Shown here in pieces: positions 1-10,114 of a stretch of DNA of 64,000 nucleotides. A program made the position numbers and the translations under genes. Each line of letters begins with the position of its first letter. The first letter of the stretch is position 1. The notes under the pieces were generated by a model. It made no database searches, was not told the origin of the DNA, and saw nothing but the letters and a program-made list of their open reading frames with translations. Source of the stretch: Corynebacterium atypicum (lineage in GTDB: Bacteria; Actinomycetota; Actinomycetes; Mycobacteriales; Mycobacteriaceae); the NCBI RefSeq assembly GCF_000732945.1, contig NZ_CP008944.1:496001-560000 (forward strand), written 5' to 3'.

Positions 1-253
1 ATGTTGGCAGCGAGGATGTCCCAGTCGAAGTAGTGGAACTCCTCGCAGTCTTCACAAAAAAAGAAGATTCCGCGCATGCCGCGGGGCTCGAGCAGGCGAC
101 GGAACTCCTCGACCAACTCCAGGTCCCGAGCGATCGCGAGGCGTTCCTCGGGCGAAATCGGCTCTACCGGCGTGTCGTCGGTAAGAAATGAGGCCGGATC
201 GTTCGGGTCGTCTGCAAACGGGTCGCGCGGCATCTGATGGTCAAAGTTCACAC
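1..253 (-). CDS. DUF5319 family protein, 3' end outside the window
   Basis: Partial gene read from the minus strand; the C-terminus lies beyond base 1. The GTG at 251-253 gives an N-terminus MNFDHQMPRDPF followed by an acidic Asp/Pro stretch, and a later CEDCEEFHYFDW segment with a CxxC pair that could hold a metal. The composition and the position next to guaB match the short acidic DUF5319 proteins conserved in Corynebacterium and relatives. Function is unknown. It is divergent from guaB, and about 160 nt separate the two starts. An internal ATG at 231-233 is an alternative start, but the GTG start preserves more of the conserved N-terminus as I remember it. Confidence 0.75.
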
Positions 254-365
254 TGGCCGATCCTATTGATCCATACCCGCAAAGGGCAATAGCGCTGCCC
301 GGCGGCCGCGCGCCCCGAGTATCCCGCGGTGCGGGCTCAGCCACTAAAGTTGCGTTCAGCACCGT

Positions 366-1937
<1,572 letters not shown>

Positions 1938-2024
1938 GCGAGATCCGCCACAAGAGTTAACCTAGCCATTTGCGCACCCAATCCGCCCGCGCCTCGCGCA
2001 GGTAATAAGGAGCTTAAAGAAGTC

Positions 2025-3182
2025 ATGCGTGATTACGCAGAGATTGGCATCGGCCGGCAGGCTCGCCGGACCTATCACCTCGAAGACATTTCAATCGTCC
2101 CTTCGAGGCGCACCCGCTCATCCAAAGACACGGATACCACCTGGCATATCGACGCCTACACGTTCGGCATCCCCGTGATGTCGCACCCGACGGACGCTCT
2201 TGCCAGCCCGGAGTTCATTGTGGAACTCGACCGCCAGGGCGGCCTGGGCGTGATTAACGCGGAAGGCCTGTGGGGCCGCCAGGCGGACCTCGAGGGCGCG
2301 TTGGCCCAGGTGGTCGCGGCCGCTCAAGCTGAGGGCTCGGCGAGCGCGGCGCAGGAAACCGATACCCCGCGGGCCGTTCAATTGTTGCAGGAGCTGCACG
2401 CGGCGCCCGTGGATTTTGAGTTGCTCGCCGAGCGCATCGGTCAGGTGCGGGCCGCGGGGGCGACCGTGGCGGTGCGGGTGAGCCCGCAGAACGCCCGCGA
2501 GTTCGCCCCGAGGGTCATCGCGGCGGGCGCCGAGCTTTTGATCATCCAGGGCACGATCGTCTCCGCCGAGCACGTCGCCACCGGCGGCGAGCCGCTGAAC
2601 TTGAAGGACTTCATCGGCTCCCTCGACGTCCCGGTCATTGCGGGTGGGGTGAGCGATTACACCACGGTGCTGCACCTCATGCGCACGGGGGCGGCTGGGG
2701 TGATCGTCGGCGGCGGGTCGAATACCTCGGCGCTCGCGTTGGGCATTAATACGCCCATGGCCACCGCGATTGCTGACGCCGCGGCTGCCCGGCGCGACTA
2801 CCTCGATGAGACGGGCGGGCGCTACGTGCACATCCTGGCGGATGGTGAGATCGACAATTCCGGCGCGGTGGCTAAGGCGATCGCCTGCGGCGCCGACGCC
2901 GTGGTGGTCGGTGAGCTGCTCGCCGCCGCCGCCGAGGCGCCTGGCAAGGGCTTCTTCTGGCCGTCGGTCGCCGGCCACCCCCGGTTCCCCCGCGGGGTAG
3001 TCACGCGGCCCTCTCCGGCGGCCGCGGAGGCGGAGCGCCCAAGCCTTGAGACGGTCTTGCACGGGCCCTCGGCGAGCGCCTTGGGTAAGCAGAATCTGGT
3101 TGGTGGATTGCGCCGTGCAATGGCTAAATGCGGATACACTAATGTGAAGTCCTTCCAGAAAGTGGATTTAGCTTTTAGCTAA
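2025..3182 (+). CDS. guaB3: GuaB3 family IMP dehydrogenase-related protein
   Basis: A 385-residue IMPDH/GMP-reductase-type barrel without CBS domains, the usual form of the actinobacterial GuaB3 paralogue. It begins MRDYAEIGIGRQARRTYHLEDISIVPSRRTRS, a diagnostic N-terminus. Unlike GuaB it lacks the canonical GxGSxC catalytic loop: the corresponding region reads VGGGSNTSALALG, with no cysteine. It is therefore unlikely to be a normal IMP dehydrogenase, and its real activity should not be assumed from the name. TAAGGAG lies just upstream of the ATG. It is probably cotranscribed with guaB and is followed by a terminator-like structure. Confidence 0.9.
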   Translation: MRDYAEIGIGRQARRTYHLEDISIVPSRRTRSSKDTDTTWHIDAYTFGIPVMSHPTDALASPEFIVELDRQGGLGVINAEGLWGRQADLEGALAQVVAAAQAEGSASAAQETDTPRAVQLLQELHAAPVDFELLAERIGQVRAAGATVAVRVSPQNAREFAPRVIAAGAELLIIQGTIVSAEHVATGGEPLNLKDFIGSLDVPVIAGGVSDYTTVLHLMRTGAAGVIVGGGSNTSALALGINTPMATAIADAAAARRDYLDETGGRYVHILADGEIDNSGAVAKAIACGADAVVVGELLAAAAEAPGKGFFWPSVAGHPRFPRGVVTRPSPAAAEAERPSLETVLHGPSASALGKQNLVGGLRRAMAKCGYTNVKSFQKVDLAFS

Positions 3183-3235
3183 TACATCCTGGCCGGGCTA
3201 GGTATTTAGCCGGAATATAAGGAAAACTGAATTTT

Positions 3236-3280
3236 AGCCCCTTAGGTGCCCGTTATGTTTCGCGCGCCTGGGGGCTTTAT
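3236..3280. terminator. Terminator-like hairpin after guaB3
   Basis: AGCCCCTTAGG (3236-3246) pairs with CCTGGGGGCT (3267-3276) across a ~20-nt loop and is followed by TTTAT. A smaller hairpin, GGGCTA/TAGCC, sits just upstream at about 3196-3212. Together they probably end the guaB-guaB3 transcript; the long loop and short T tract lower confidence. Confidence 0.5.
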
Positions 3281-3366
3281 GATTTCCCTCGAGCGGTTAG
3301 ACACTGCCCACGCCTGACCGACTCTGTGTGCAGGTTATCGATAGTGCGACTAGAGGGAAAATCCGA

Positions 3367-4686
3367 GTGACAACTCCCACGGCCAATCCGGTCACCAGAA
3401 ATGACGTTTTCTTTTCCACCACCGACGATAAAGGTCGGATCACACTGGCCAACGAAGTTTTTGAGCGCTTGTCTGGCTACGAGCACTCGGAGCTCGTCGG
3501 CGCTCCGCATAACATCATCCGGCACCCGGATATGCCCGGCGGGGTCTTTCACGCCATGTGGGCGACCCTGCAGTCTGGGCGCCCCTTTGCTGGCCTTGTG
3601 CGCAACCGTAACAAGCAGGGTGGTACCTACGAGGTGCTGGCTACCGTCACCCCGTTGCCCGGTGGCGGGTACCTGTCTGTGCGCACCCGCCCCGCGACGG
3701 CCACGGCCGATTCCGCGTGGGCTCTCTACGAGAAGCTGCGCGCCCAGGAGCGGGAGGAAGAGCGGGCGGGAGCCAACCGGAAGACCGCCTCGGAGCACTC
3801 GGCCGAAACGTTGCTCGAGTTTCTCGGCGTCGAGGACTACCAGCATTTTCAATGGGATCTGTTGCCGGCCGAGCTAGCCGCCCACGAGGCTGACGGAGCG
3901 CGCCTGCCGGACGCCCCGGACGTCACTGGCCCGGCCCGGGAGATGATCGATTCGCTGCGGCAGGCGCACCAGATGCTCAGCGGCTGGAGCGCGGACCAGG
4001 AGAAGGTCGCGCAGATGATCGAGACACTCAAGCGGACCAGCGCCGAGCTGACCAACGCCGCGCACGCGGGCGTTAAGGTGAAAGACGCGCTAAGCCGGGT
4101 CGAGGTCTCTGGCCCGCACCGCACGCTCTTGCTGGCGCCGCTGGAGATCTGGTCCAACATGCACGGCATCGTCAGCCACTATCTCGAGGAGCTCGCCAAG
4201 CTGAACCGCGAGCTTGAGCTGGTCAGCCGGGAGGCGTTGTTTATGCTGGCGCTCGTTCGGCTGCAGGCCTCGGCCGCCTGCATGTTCGCCGTGGAGCTAG
4301 GCCACAAGGAATCGCAGAAGTCGCTGACTATACTGTGCTCGGCACTGGAAGCGGGGATCGACCAGCTCAACGAGCAGGTGTCCAGCCAGCAGCGGCTGAG
4401 CAAGCGGGTCTCCCAGCGCATTGGCTCGGTCACCCGGATCATGGCGCCGGTGCAGGAGATGATCGCCGGCTGGCTACATGATTCGGACATGCGCTGGCTG
4501 AGCGGCAACGCCCGCGAGCTGGTCTCTTCTGCGACTAACGCCTCGCAGCAGATGAGCGCGGCGAGCGCGCGGCTGGAGGAGACCACTGGGAAAATAGTGG
4601 ACGTGGCCAAGCCGGACACGGCCCTATTGATGCGGTTGGTAGACAAGGTCACCTTCGAGGTGGAGCGGGTCAGCCGCCGCGGATAG
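3367..4686 (+). CDS. PAS-domain protein with long helical C-terminus
   Basis: Residues ~10-105 form a PAS domain of the aerotaxis-receptor type (NDVFFSTTDDKGRITLANE, then LSGYEHSELVGAPHNIIRHP and YEVLATVTPLPGGGYLSVR). In Aer-like proteins this type binds FAD and senses redox state. The remaining ~290 residues are almost all predicted helix, rich in Ala, Glu, Leu and Ser, with no membrane segment, no HAMP and no chemoreceptor hairpin, kinase, cyclase or GGDEF motif. The output is therefore unrecognised. I chose the GTG at 3367 over the upstream in-frame ATG because AGAGGGA lies about eight bases before it. It sits between guaB3 and guaA, but nothing in the sequence links it to purines. Confidence 0.8.
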   Translation: MTTPTANPVTRNDVFFSTTDDKGRITLANEVFERLSGYEHSELVGAPHNIIRHPDMPGGVFHAMWATLQSGRPFAGLVRNRNKQGGTYEVLATVTPLPGGGYLSVRTRPATATADSAWALYEKLRAQEREEERAGANRKTASEHSAETLLEFLGVEDYQHFQWDLLPAELAAHEADGARLPDAPDVTGPAREMIDSLRQAHQMLSGWSADQEKVAQMIETLKRTSAELTNAAHAGVKVKDALSRVEVSGPHRTLLLAPLEIWSNMHGIVSHYLEELAKLNRELELVSREALFMLALVRLQASAACMFAVELGHKESQKSLTILCSALEAGIDQLNEQVSSQQRLSKRVSQRIGSVTRIMAPVQEMIAGWLHDSDMRWLSGNARELVSSATNASQQMSAASARLEETTGKIVDVAKPDTALLMRLVDKVTFEVERVSRRG

Positions 4687-4773
4687 GCGGGCGGTAGGGC
4701 CGCGAGCGCGACCCGAAGTGGGCCGGGCTAGCTGGTCTTTTATGGAATGAGTGCGTGGGTTACGATGAACGCT

Positions 4774-6333
4774 GTGACTAACGCGACCGCAACCTCTCGC
4801 CCCGTGCTCGTCGTCGATTTCGGGGCCCAGTACGCACAACTGATCGCCCGCCGCGTGCGTGAGGCCCGGATTTACTCCGAGGTCGTTGCGCACACCATCA
4901 CCGCCGCCGAGGTGCGCGAGAAAAACGCCGCCGCGCTCGTGCTCTCCGGCGGTCCGGCCTCGGTCTACTCCGACGGCGCGCCGAACCTGGACAAGGACAT
5001 CTTCGATCTGGGCTTGCCCATTTTTGGTATCTGCTACGGCTTCCAGGTGATGACTCAGGCGCTCGGCGGCACCGTGTCGGCCACCGGGAACCGCGAGTAC
5101 GGCCGCACGGAGATGTCCGTAACCGGGGGAGAACTGCACCAGGGCTTCGAGCACACCCACAAGGTGTGGATGAGTCACGGCGACGCCGTGACCGCCGCCC
5201 CGGAGGGCTTTACCGCCACCGCGACGTCGGCAGGCGCCCCAGTGGCGGCCTTCGAGTGCCCTGAACGCAAGATGGCGGGGGTGCAGTACCACCCGGAGGT
5301 GCTGCACTCGCCGCACGGCCAGGAGGTGCTCACCCGCTTCCTCACGCAGGTGGCGGGTCTCGAGCAAGACTGGACGCCGGCGAACATCGCCGAGGAGCTC
5401 GTAGCGGGCGTGCGCGAGCAGATCGGTGACGGCCGCGCGATCTGCGGGCTGTCTGGCGGCGTGGATTCTGCGGTGGCGGCAGCCTTGGTGCAGCGCGTCA
5501 TCGGAGACCGCCTCACCTGCGTGTTTGTTGATCACGGGCTGCTGCGCGCGGGCGAGCGCCAGCAGGTCGAAGAGGACTTTGTGGCGGCCACGGGGGCCAA
5601 GCTGGTCACCGTCGACGAGTCGAAAGCCTTCCTAGACAAGCTGTCGGGGGTGACGGATCCGGAGGCGAAGCGCAAGGCCATCGGCGGCGAGTTCATCCGT
5701 TCCTTTGAGCGGGCGGTGGCCGGCGTTCTCGAGGGTGCCGATGTCGAGTTCCTGGTGCAGGGCACGCTCTACCCGGACGTGGTCGAGTCTGGGGGCGGCT
5801 CGGGCACCGCGAACATCAAGAGCCACCACAACGTCGGCGGGCTTCCCGACGACGTCGAGTTCACCCTGGTCGAGCCGCTGCGGCTCCTATTCAAAGACGA
5901 AGTACGCGCCGTCGGCCGGGAGCTGGGCCTGCCGGAGGTTATTGTCGCCCGCCAGCCGTTCCCGGGCCCGGGGCTGGGCATCCGCATCATCGGCGAGGTG
6001 ACCGAGCAGCGTCTTGAGACGCTGCGGGCCGCCGACGCGATCGTGCGCGAGGAGCTCACGGCCGCCGGCTTGGACGAGCAGATCTGGCAGTGCCCGGTGG
6101 TGCTGCTTGCCGACGTCCGATCCGTCGGCGTGCAGGGCGATCACCGCACCTACGGCAACCCCGTGGTGCTGCGCCCGGTGGCCTCCGAGGATGCGATGAC
6201 AGCCGATTGGGTGCGGGTGCCCTACGAGGTCCTCGAGCGGGTGTCCACCCGGATCACGAATGAGGTAGCCGACGTCAACCGGGTGGTGCTGGACGTCACC
6301 TCGAAGCCGCCGGCGACTATCGAGTGGGAGTAG
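4774..6333 (+). CDS. guaA: GMP synthase (glutamine-hydrolysing)
   Basis: Aminates XMP to GMP using glutamine and ATP. The N-terminal class I amidotransferase domain has the nucleophile in GICYGF (Cys87) and the partner His173/Glu175 in VQYHPEV. The ATP pyrophosphatase domain has SGGVDS at 227-232, and the C-terminal dimerisation domain ends [18 protein letters not shown], as is usual. Start choice: TACGAT at 4761-4766 is a good -10, and the GTG at 4774 begins exactly 7 nt after it, so a leaderless mRNA is likely. In-frame ATGs at 4747 and 4765 lie in or before the promoter. The resulting 519 residues is a normal length. Confidence 0.95.
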   Translation: MTNATATSRPVLVVDFGAQYAQLIARRVREARIYSEVVAHTITAAEVREKNAAALVLSGGPASVYSDGAPNLDKDIFDLGLPIFGICYGFQVMTQALGGTVSATGNREYGRTEMSVTGGELHQGFEHTHKVWMSHGDAVTAAPEGFTATATSAGAPVAAFECPERKMAGVQYHPEVLHSPHGQEVLTRFLTQVAGLEQDWTPANIAEELVAGVREQIGDGRAICGLSGGVDSAVAAALVQRVIGDRLTCVFVDHGLLRAGERQQVEEDFVAATGAKLVTVDESKAFLDKLSGVTDPEAKRKAIGGEFIRSFERAVAGVLEGADVEFLVQGTLYPDVVESGGGSGTANIKSHHNVGGLPDDVEFTLVEPLRLLFKDEVRAVGRELGLPEVIVARQPFPGPGLGIRIIGEVTEQRLETLRAADAIVREELTAAGLDEQIWQCPVVLLADVRSVGVQGDHRTYGNPVVLRPVASEDAMTADWVRVPYEVLERVSTRITNEVADVNRVVLDVTSKPPATIEWE

Positions 6334-6355
6334 CCGGCTTTCTGCCACCTAGCGG

Positions 6356-7183
6356 TTAGAAGCCCAGGTTGAAGTAGAAACCGCCGTCGCTGAAGTCGAC
6401 GAAGATGGTCATCGCGGCAGCGACGGCGATGCCGACGGCCGGGATGCCCGCCAGGACGGCCAGCGCGGCCCACACGAGCCGCCGTGGGTGTGCGCCCTGG
6501 GTCTTCTCCCGTTTCTTAGCCGCCGGCTGGTCGTGGGGTTTCTCCCAGTCGAAGGGGGCGGCGGCGAGCGGGTCCCAGTCCACTTTGGCAGCCCCTGCGG
6601 ACCCGCGCGGGTCCGGCCATTCGGTGGCCGGCTGGTAGGCATCGAGGCTGACCTGCGGCCGGGCGGCCGGGTCTGCGGCCGTCGCGTCTGGGCTGGCTTG
6701 CTCGTCGGCGTCTGCGGCCAGCAGCCCGCGGGGTGGGACGGGGGTGTGCTGGTGCAGGAATACAGCCAAGCCGAGTGCTGCGCAGAGCGCGATCAGGATG
6801 CCCGTCGAGGCAAGCGAGGTCGCCATCGCCTGGCTGGCCGCCCCGGTGATCGCGGTGGCGGCAAGGAGCGCTAGCCCTGCCTTGCGCTCCCGGCCTAGGC
6901 GAGAGTCGTGGTGGGCGGAGACTAGCGCCTGGAAGGGGCTTGACGGCACCCCGAACCTGGGCATGAAGCCCCAGCAGGCGAGGTAGAGGGGCACGCCCAG
7001 GCCCCAGGTGGCGGCGGCGACGCAGAAGCAGACGCGCACGAGCACGGCGTCGACCTGGTAGCGCACAGCGATGCCTTCGCATACGCCCGCGCCAGGGGAG
7101 CGATCTGGCAGGCGGGGTGGGCGAGTCCGCCAGATCTCGGTGGCGAGGGCTCGGATCCTGTGCGCCGTAGGTTCCTGGTTCAT
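6356..7183 (-). CDS. esrI: PspC-domain membrane protein, EsrI-like inhibitor
   Basis: A 275-residue protein with an N-terminal PspC domain (residues ~20-85, including PGAGVCEGIAVRYQVDAVLVR and a hydrophobic segment), two further hydrophobic segments in the middle, a Pro/Ala/Asp-rich cytoplasmic stretch and a C-terminal membrane anchor ending FYFNLGF. It is divergent from a PspC-type histidine kinase and its response regulator. That arrangement matches the C. glutamicum EsrISR three-component envelope-stress system, in which EsrI holds the kinase off. The ATG at 7183 is 7 nt downstream of GACAAT on the minus strand, suggesting a leaderless mRNA. The homology to EsrI is inferred from architecture and synteny. 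Confidence 0.8.
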   Translation of the reverse strand: MNQEPTAHRIRALATEIWRTRPPRLPDRSPGAGVCEGIAVRYQVDAVLVRVCFCVAAATWGLGVPLYLACWGFMPRFGVPSSPFQALVSAHHDSRLGRERKAGLALLAATAITGAASQAMATSLASTGILIALCAALGLAVFLHQHTPVPPRGLLAADADEQASPDATAADPAARPQVSLDAYQPATEWPDPRGSAGAAKVDWDPLAAAPFDWEKPHDQPAAKKREKTQGAHPRRLVWAALAVLAGIPAVGIAVAAAMTIFVDFSDGGFYFNLGF

Positions 7184-7324
7184 AGGCTCTATTGTCCGCG
7201 GGCGCGGCCCGGACACACATCCGGGTCAACCCCGAATTGTGCGGGGCCTGTCAGCTTTTTCGGGCGTGCTTTTCGGGGCGATCCCGGATGCACGCCCGCG
7301 GCTTCAGCTGCAAAGATGAGAACT

Positions 7325-8479
7325 ATGTCCGCCTCTTACGTCGCTCCGCAGGCTTATCCCACATTTGTGCGCACGCGCACGGGCGCGGTGGTGGCCGGGG
7401 TGGCTTCCGGGCTTTCCTATCACTTGAAGGTCGACGTGCGCCTCGTCCGGCTGGTGCTTGTGGTAGCGATGTTCGGCCTGGGGGTGGGCTACCTGTTCTA
7501 CGGCCTGGTCTGGGTGACTACTACGCGGACGAAGGATCCAGAGATCCGCCCGGTCCCAGCGACCCCGCCTCGCCGGGGTAGGTGGCTGTGCGTGCTTGCG
7601 CTCAGCGTGGTGGCCAGCTCGGTGACGGTGTCTGCCACGGGCGATCCCAACCGGTTTGTGTTGGTGTCTGTGGTGGTGGTCGCGGTAGGCGCGGTCACCG
7701 CCTGGTTGGCTTTTGACCGGCAGACCCGCTCGACGGGGCAGATCGTGGCGATCGTAGTGGGCGCCGGGCTGGTCTTCGCCGGCGTGGTCACGGTGCTCGC
7801 CGCCGGTGTAGGCGACGGCTTTGTGCAGGCCTTGCTCGCGGTGACGCTGACCCTGGCCGGCACTGCGGTGATCGCGGTGCCGGCGCTGGTGCGGATGGCC
7901 GAGCGGCGTTCGCACGAGCAGACGGAGAAGGCCACGGCTGCGCAGCGGGCGGTGATGGCCGCGCATCTGAACGATTCGGTGCTGCAGACGCTGGCGCTCA
8001 TCCAGAAGCAGGCGGGCGATAAAGACGCGGTGGTGCGCCTGGCCCGCAGCCAGGAACGCGAGCTGCGCCAGTGGCTTTTTGATACCACGGAGGCCGAGGA
8101 GCTCACTGTGTTTGGCGCCTTAGAGCGAGCGTGCGGGGAAGTGGAGGACCTCTTCGGGGTGGTCATCTCCCCGGTGACGGTGGGGGCGGACCAGCCGCTC
8201 GAGGCGCCGTCGCAGGCGGCGGTGCTGGCCGCCCGCGAGGCCATGGTGAACGCGGCCAAGCGCGCGCAGGTGGGCACCGTGGACGTGTACGGGGAGCTCA
8301 TCGGCGGGCACCTGGAGATCTTTGTGCGCGATCGCGGTGTGGGCTTTGATCCCGAGGAGGTGCCCCAGGACCGCCACGGCCTGGCCGATTCGGTGCGCGG
8401 GCGGATGCAGCGGGTCAGCTCCACGCCGGGGCAGGGCACCGAGGTCGTGGTGGGGGTCGATGTGCCGGGTATTGTCTAG
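7325..8479 (+). CDS. esrS: PspC-type sensor histidine kinase, EsrS-like
   Basis: 384 residues: an N-terminal PspC domain (FVRTRTGAVVAGVASGLSYH), several membrane segments to about residue 190, a dimerisation helix with the likely phospho-acceptor His214 in AAHLNDSVLQTLALIQ, and a C-terminal HATPase with GVGFDPEEVPQDRHGLADSV and GQGTEVVV. The His context is of the HisKA_3/NarL-partner type, which suits the LuxR-class regulator two bases downstream. Start chosen at the ATG at 7325, 7 nt after AAAGAT; an ATG at 7316 is also in frame. The upstream reading frame from 7160 is probably not coding, since it lies in the divergent promoter region. Confidence 0.85.
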   Translation: MSASYVAPQAYPTFVRTRTGAVVAGVASGLSYHLKVDVRLVRLVLVVAMFGLGVGYLFYGLVWVTTTRTKDPEIRPVPATPPRRGRWLCVLALSVVASSVTVSATGDPNRFVLVSVVVVAVGAVTAWLAFDRQTRSTGQIVAIVVGAGLVFAGVVTVLAAGVGDGFVQALLAVTLTLAGTAVIAVPALVRMAERRSHEQTEKATAAQRAVMAAHLNDSVLQTLALIQKQAGDKDAVVRLARSQERELRQWLFDTTEAEELTVFGALERACGEVEDLFGVVISPVTVGADQPLEAPSQAAVLAAREAMVNAAKRAQVGTVDVYGELIGGHLEIFVRDRGVGFDPEEVPQDRHGLADSVRGRMQRVSSTPGQGTEVVVGVDVPGIV

Positions 8480-8482
8480 CCT

Positions 8483-9130
8483 ATGGTAACTGTGTTCCTC
8501 GTCGATGACCACTCGGTGTTTCGCTCAGGGGTGCGCGCCGAGCTCGGCCAGCAGCCGGATTGCCGGGTGATAGGCGAGGCCGGCACGGTGGATGGCGCCG
8601 TCGAGGCCGTCGCGTGCCTGCGCCCGGATGTGGTGCTGTTGGACGTCCACATGCCCGACGGCGGCGGCGTGGAGGTGATCCGCCGGGTCCGCGAGGCGGG
8701 CAGCGATTCCTATTTTCTGGCGTTGAGCGTATCCGATGCCGCGGAGGACGTGATCGCGGTCATCCGTGCCGGTGCGCGCGGCTACGTGACTAAGTCCATC
8801 GACGGGCCCGAGTTGGCTCGTGCTATTGCCCAAGTTAATGCGGGGGACGCTTATTTTTCGCCGTGCCTGGCCGGGTTTGTGCTTGATGCGTTTGTGGGGT
8901 CCTCGGGGCCGGCGGCCGGGGTGCACGATCCGGTGGTCGACGAGCTGACCCCGAAGGAGCGGGAAGTCTTGCGGTTGTTGGCTAGGGGCTACACCTACCG
9001 CGAGATCGGCCAGCAGCTGTTCATCTCGGTGAAGACGGTGGAGACGCACGCGTCGAATATTTTGCGCAAGACCCAGCAGTCCAACCGTTACGCGCTCTCG
9101 CGGTGGGCGGCCTCGCGCGACCTGGATTAA
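8483..9130 (+). CDS. esrR: LuxR-family response regulator, EsrR-like
   Basis: 215 residues with a receiver domain (acidic pocket Asp8/Asp9 in FLVDDH, phospho-acceptor Asp54 in LLDVHMPDGGG, conserved Lys in YVTKS) and a C-terminal NarL/LuxR helix-turn-helix (LTPKEREVLRLLARGYTYREIG, then KTVETHASNILRK). It starts 3 nt after the esrS stop, so the two are cotranscribed and probably translationally coupled. By family it should activate cell-envelope stress genes on phosphorylation by the upstream kinase. Confidence 0.9.
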   Translation: MVTVFLVDDHSVFRSGVRAELGQQPDCRVIGEAGTVDGAVEAVACLRPDVVLLDVHMPDGGGVEVIRRVREAGSDSYFLALSVSDAAEDVIAVIRAGARGYVTKSIDGPELARAIAQVNAGDAYFSPCLAGFVLDAFVGSSGPAAGVHDPVVDELTPKEREVLRLLARGYTYREIGQQLFISVKTVETHASNILRKTQQSNRYALSRWAASRDLD

Positions 9131-9212
9131 GCCCGCCTGCGGGAGGACTGAGTGCGGGGCCTGCGAGGGCGGGTAATTGACGGGCTGGCGGGCCCGGCAG
9201 ATAATGAAACTT

Positions 9213-10064
9213 ATGGATGGAACGGGTGTTCGGGCGCCGGCGCGTGGCGAGGGGGCGGGGCTTACCGGGACGGGCTTCGCGGGGCTGGGCCGTGCAGAGA
9301 CGGTTGCGGCGCTGCGGCGACGGATGCAGGAGATGGCGCGGGCGGGCGGGACGACGCTTGCCGACGCCGCGGTAGACCCCGGCGCCCGGGCACTGGGCCT
9401 GGGTGCGGAGCTTGAGGCGGCGGTGCCGCTCCAGCGCGGCGAGGTGACCGAGGTTGAGGAGTGTGAAAGCCTTGTTGCGCAGCTGGTCGCCCGGGCGAGC
9501 GCGCGCGGGCTGTACGTTGGCGTCGTGGGCTGGCCAGAGCTGTCTTTTGCCGCGGTGGCGGACCTTGGCGGTGCGCTCGAGCGGGTCGTCGCGGTGCCGC
9601 GCCCGGCCCATCCGCTGGCCGTGGCTACCGTGCTTATCGATGGTCTTGACCTGGTGATATGCCGTGATAAGGGGGAGGTAGTGCCCAGTGTGGCGCGCCC
9701 GCTGCGGGCGAAGCTGCGCGCCGGTTCGGCCGCGTTGATCGTGGCCGGAGCTCGAGTGCCGGCGCCGTTTGCTCGGGTGGCGGCCCACGTATCTAAGGTC
9801 TCCGGGATCGGCCGTGGGGTGGGCAGGATAGCGCAGCTCGAGCTCGAGGTGCGCGCCCAGGTGCGCGGGCAGCCTCCGTGCGTCTCGGTGGTGCGTCTAG
9901 GTGCCGGGCTGGGCGATGCTGGGGCGGGCTCTGTTGCGTCCGGGGCGCCCGGGATGTCCGCGGCGGAGGCGGCCTCGGGCGGCGGGCTCGAAGCCGGCGC
10001 CACGCCGGGCGCGGAGGTGGCTCGGGATGCGCCGGCGTTTCGGCCCGGTCTGCGGGTGGTCTAA
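9213..10064 (+). CDS. imuA': ImuA'-like mutasome accessory protein
   Basis: 283 residues, weakly RecA-like (VVGWPELSFAAVADLGGALERVVAVPRP, then LDLVICRDKGEVVPS), directly upstream of the ImuB-type Y-family polymerase, the standard actinobacterial imuA'-imuB order. In mycobacteria ImuA' joins ImuB and DnaE2 in SOS-induced translesion synthesis. The C-terminal ~50 residues are Gly/Ala-rich and probably disordered. GATAAT at 9200-9205 lies 7 nt before the ATG at 9213, giving a likely leaderless start. No clear LexA box was seen here, in contrast to imuB. Confidence 0.75.
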   Translation: MDGTGVRAPARGEGAGLTGTGFAGLGRAETVAALRRRMQEMARAGGTTLADAAVDPGARALGLGAELEAAVPLQRGEVTEVEECESLVAQLVARASARGLYVGVVGWPELSFAAVADLGGALERVVAVPRPAHPLAVATVLIDGLDLVICRDKGEVVPSVARPLRAKLRAGSAALIVAGARVPAPFARVAAHVSKVSGIGRGVGRIAQLELEVRAQVRGQPPCVSVVRLGAGLGDAGAGSVASGAPGMSAAEAASGGGLEAGATPGAEVARDAPAFRPGLRVV

Positions 10065-10081
10065 CCCGGCCGTCGTGGTTG

Positions 10082-10108
10082 CGGAATAAGTGTTCGATAT
10101 TCCATAAT
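10082..10108 (+). promoter_or_regulatory. imuB promoter with LexA-like box
   Basis: CGGAAT-AAGT-GTTCGA at 10082-10097 matches 9 of the 12 palindrome positions of the actinobacterial SOS box TCGAAC-N4-GTTCGA, with a perfect right half. It immediately precedes a CATAAT -10 at 10103-10108, so a bound repressor would cover the promoter. This fits an SOS-regulated imuB, but the left half is degenerate. Confidence 0.45.
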
Positions 10109-10114
10109 TGGCTT

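Noticed and set aside
2025..3182. A second functional IMP dehydrogenase
   Set aside because: The GuaB3 protein lacks the catalytic cysteine loop and the CBS module, so the name IMP dehydrogenase should not be taken literally.
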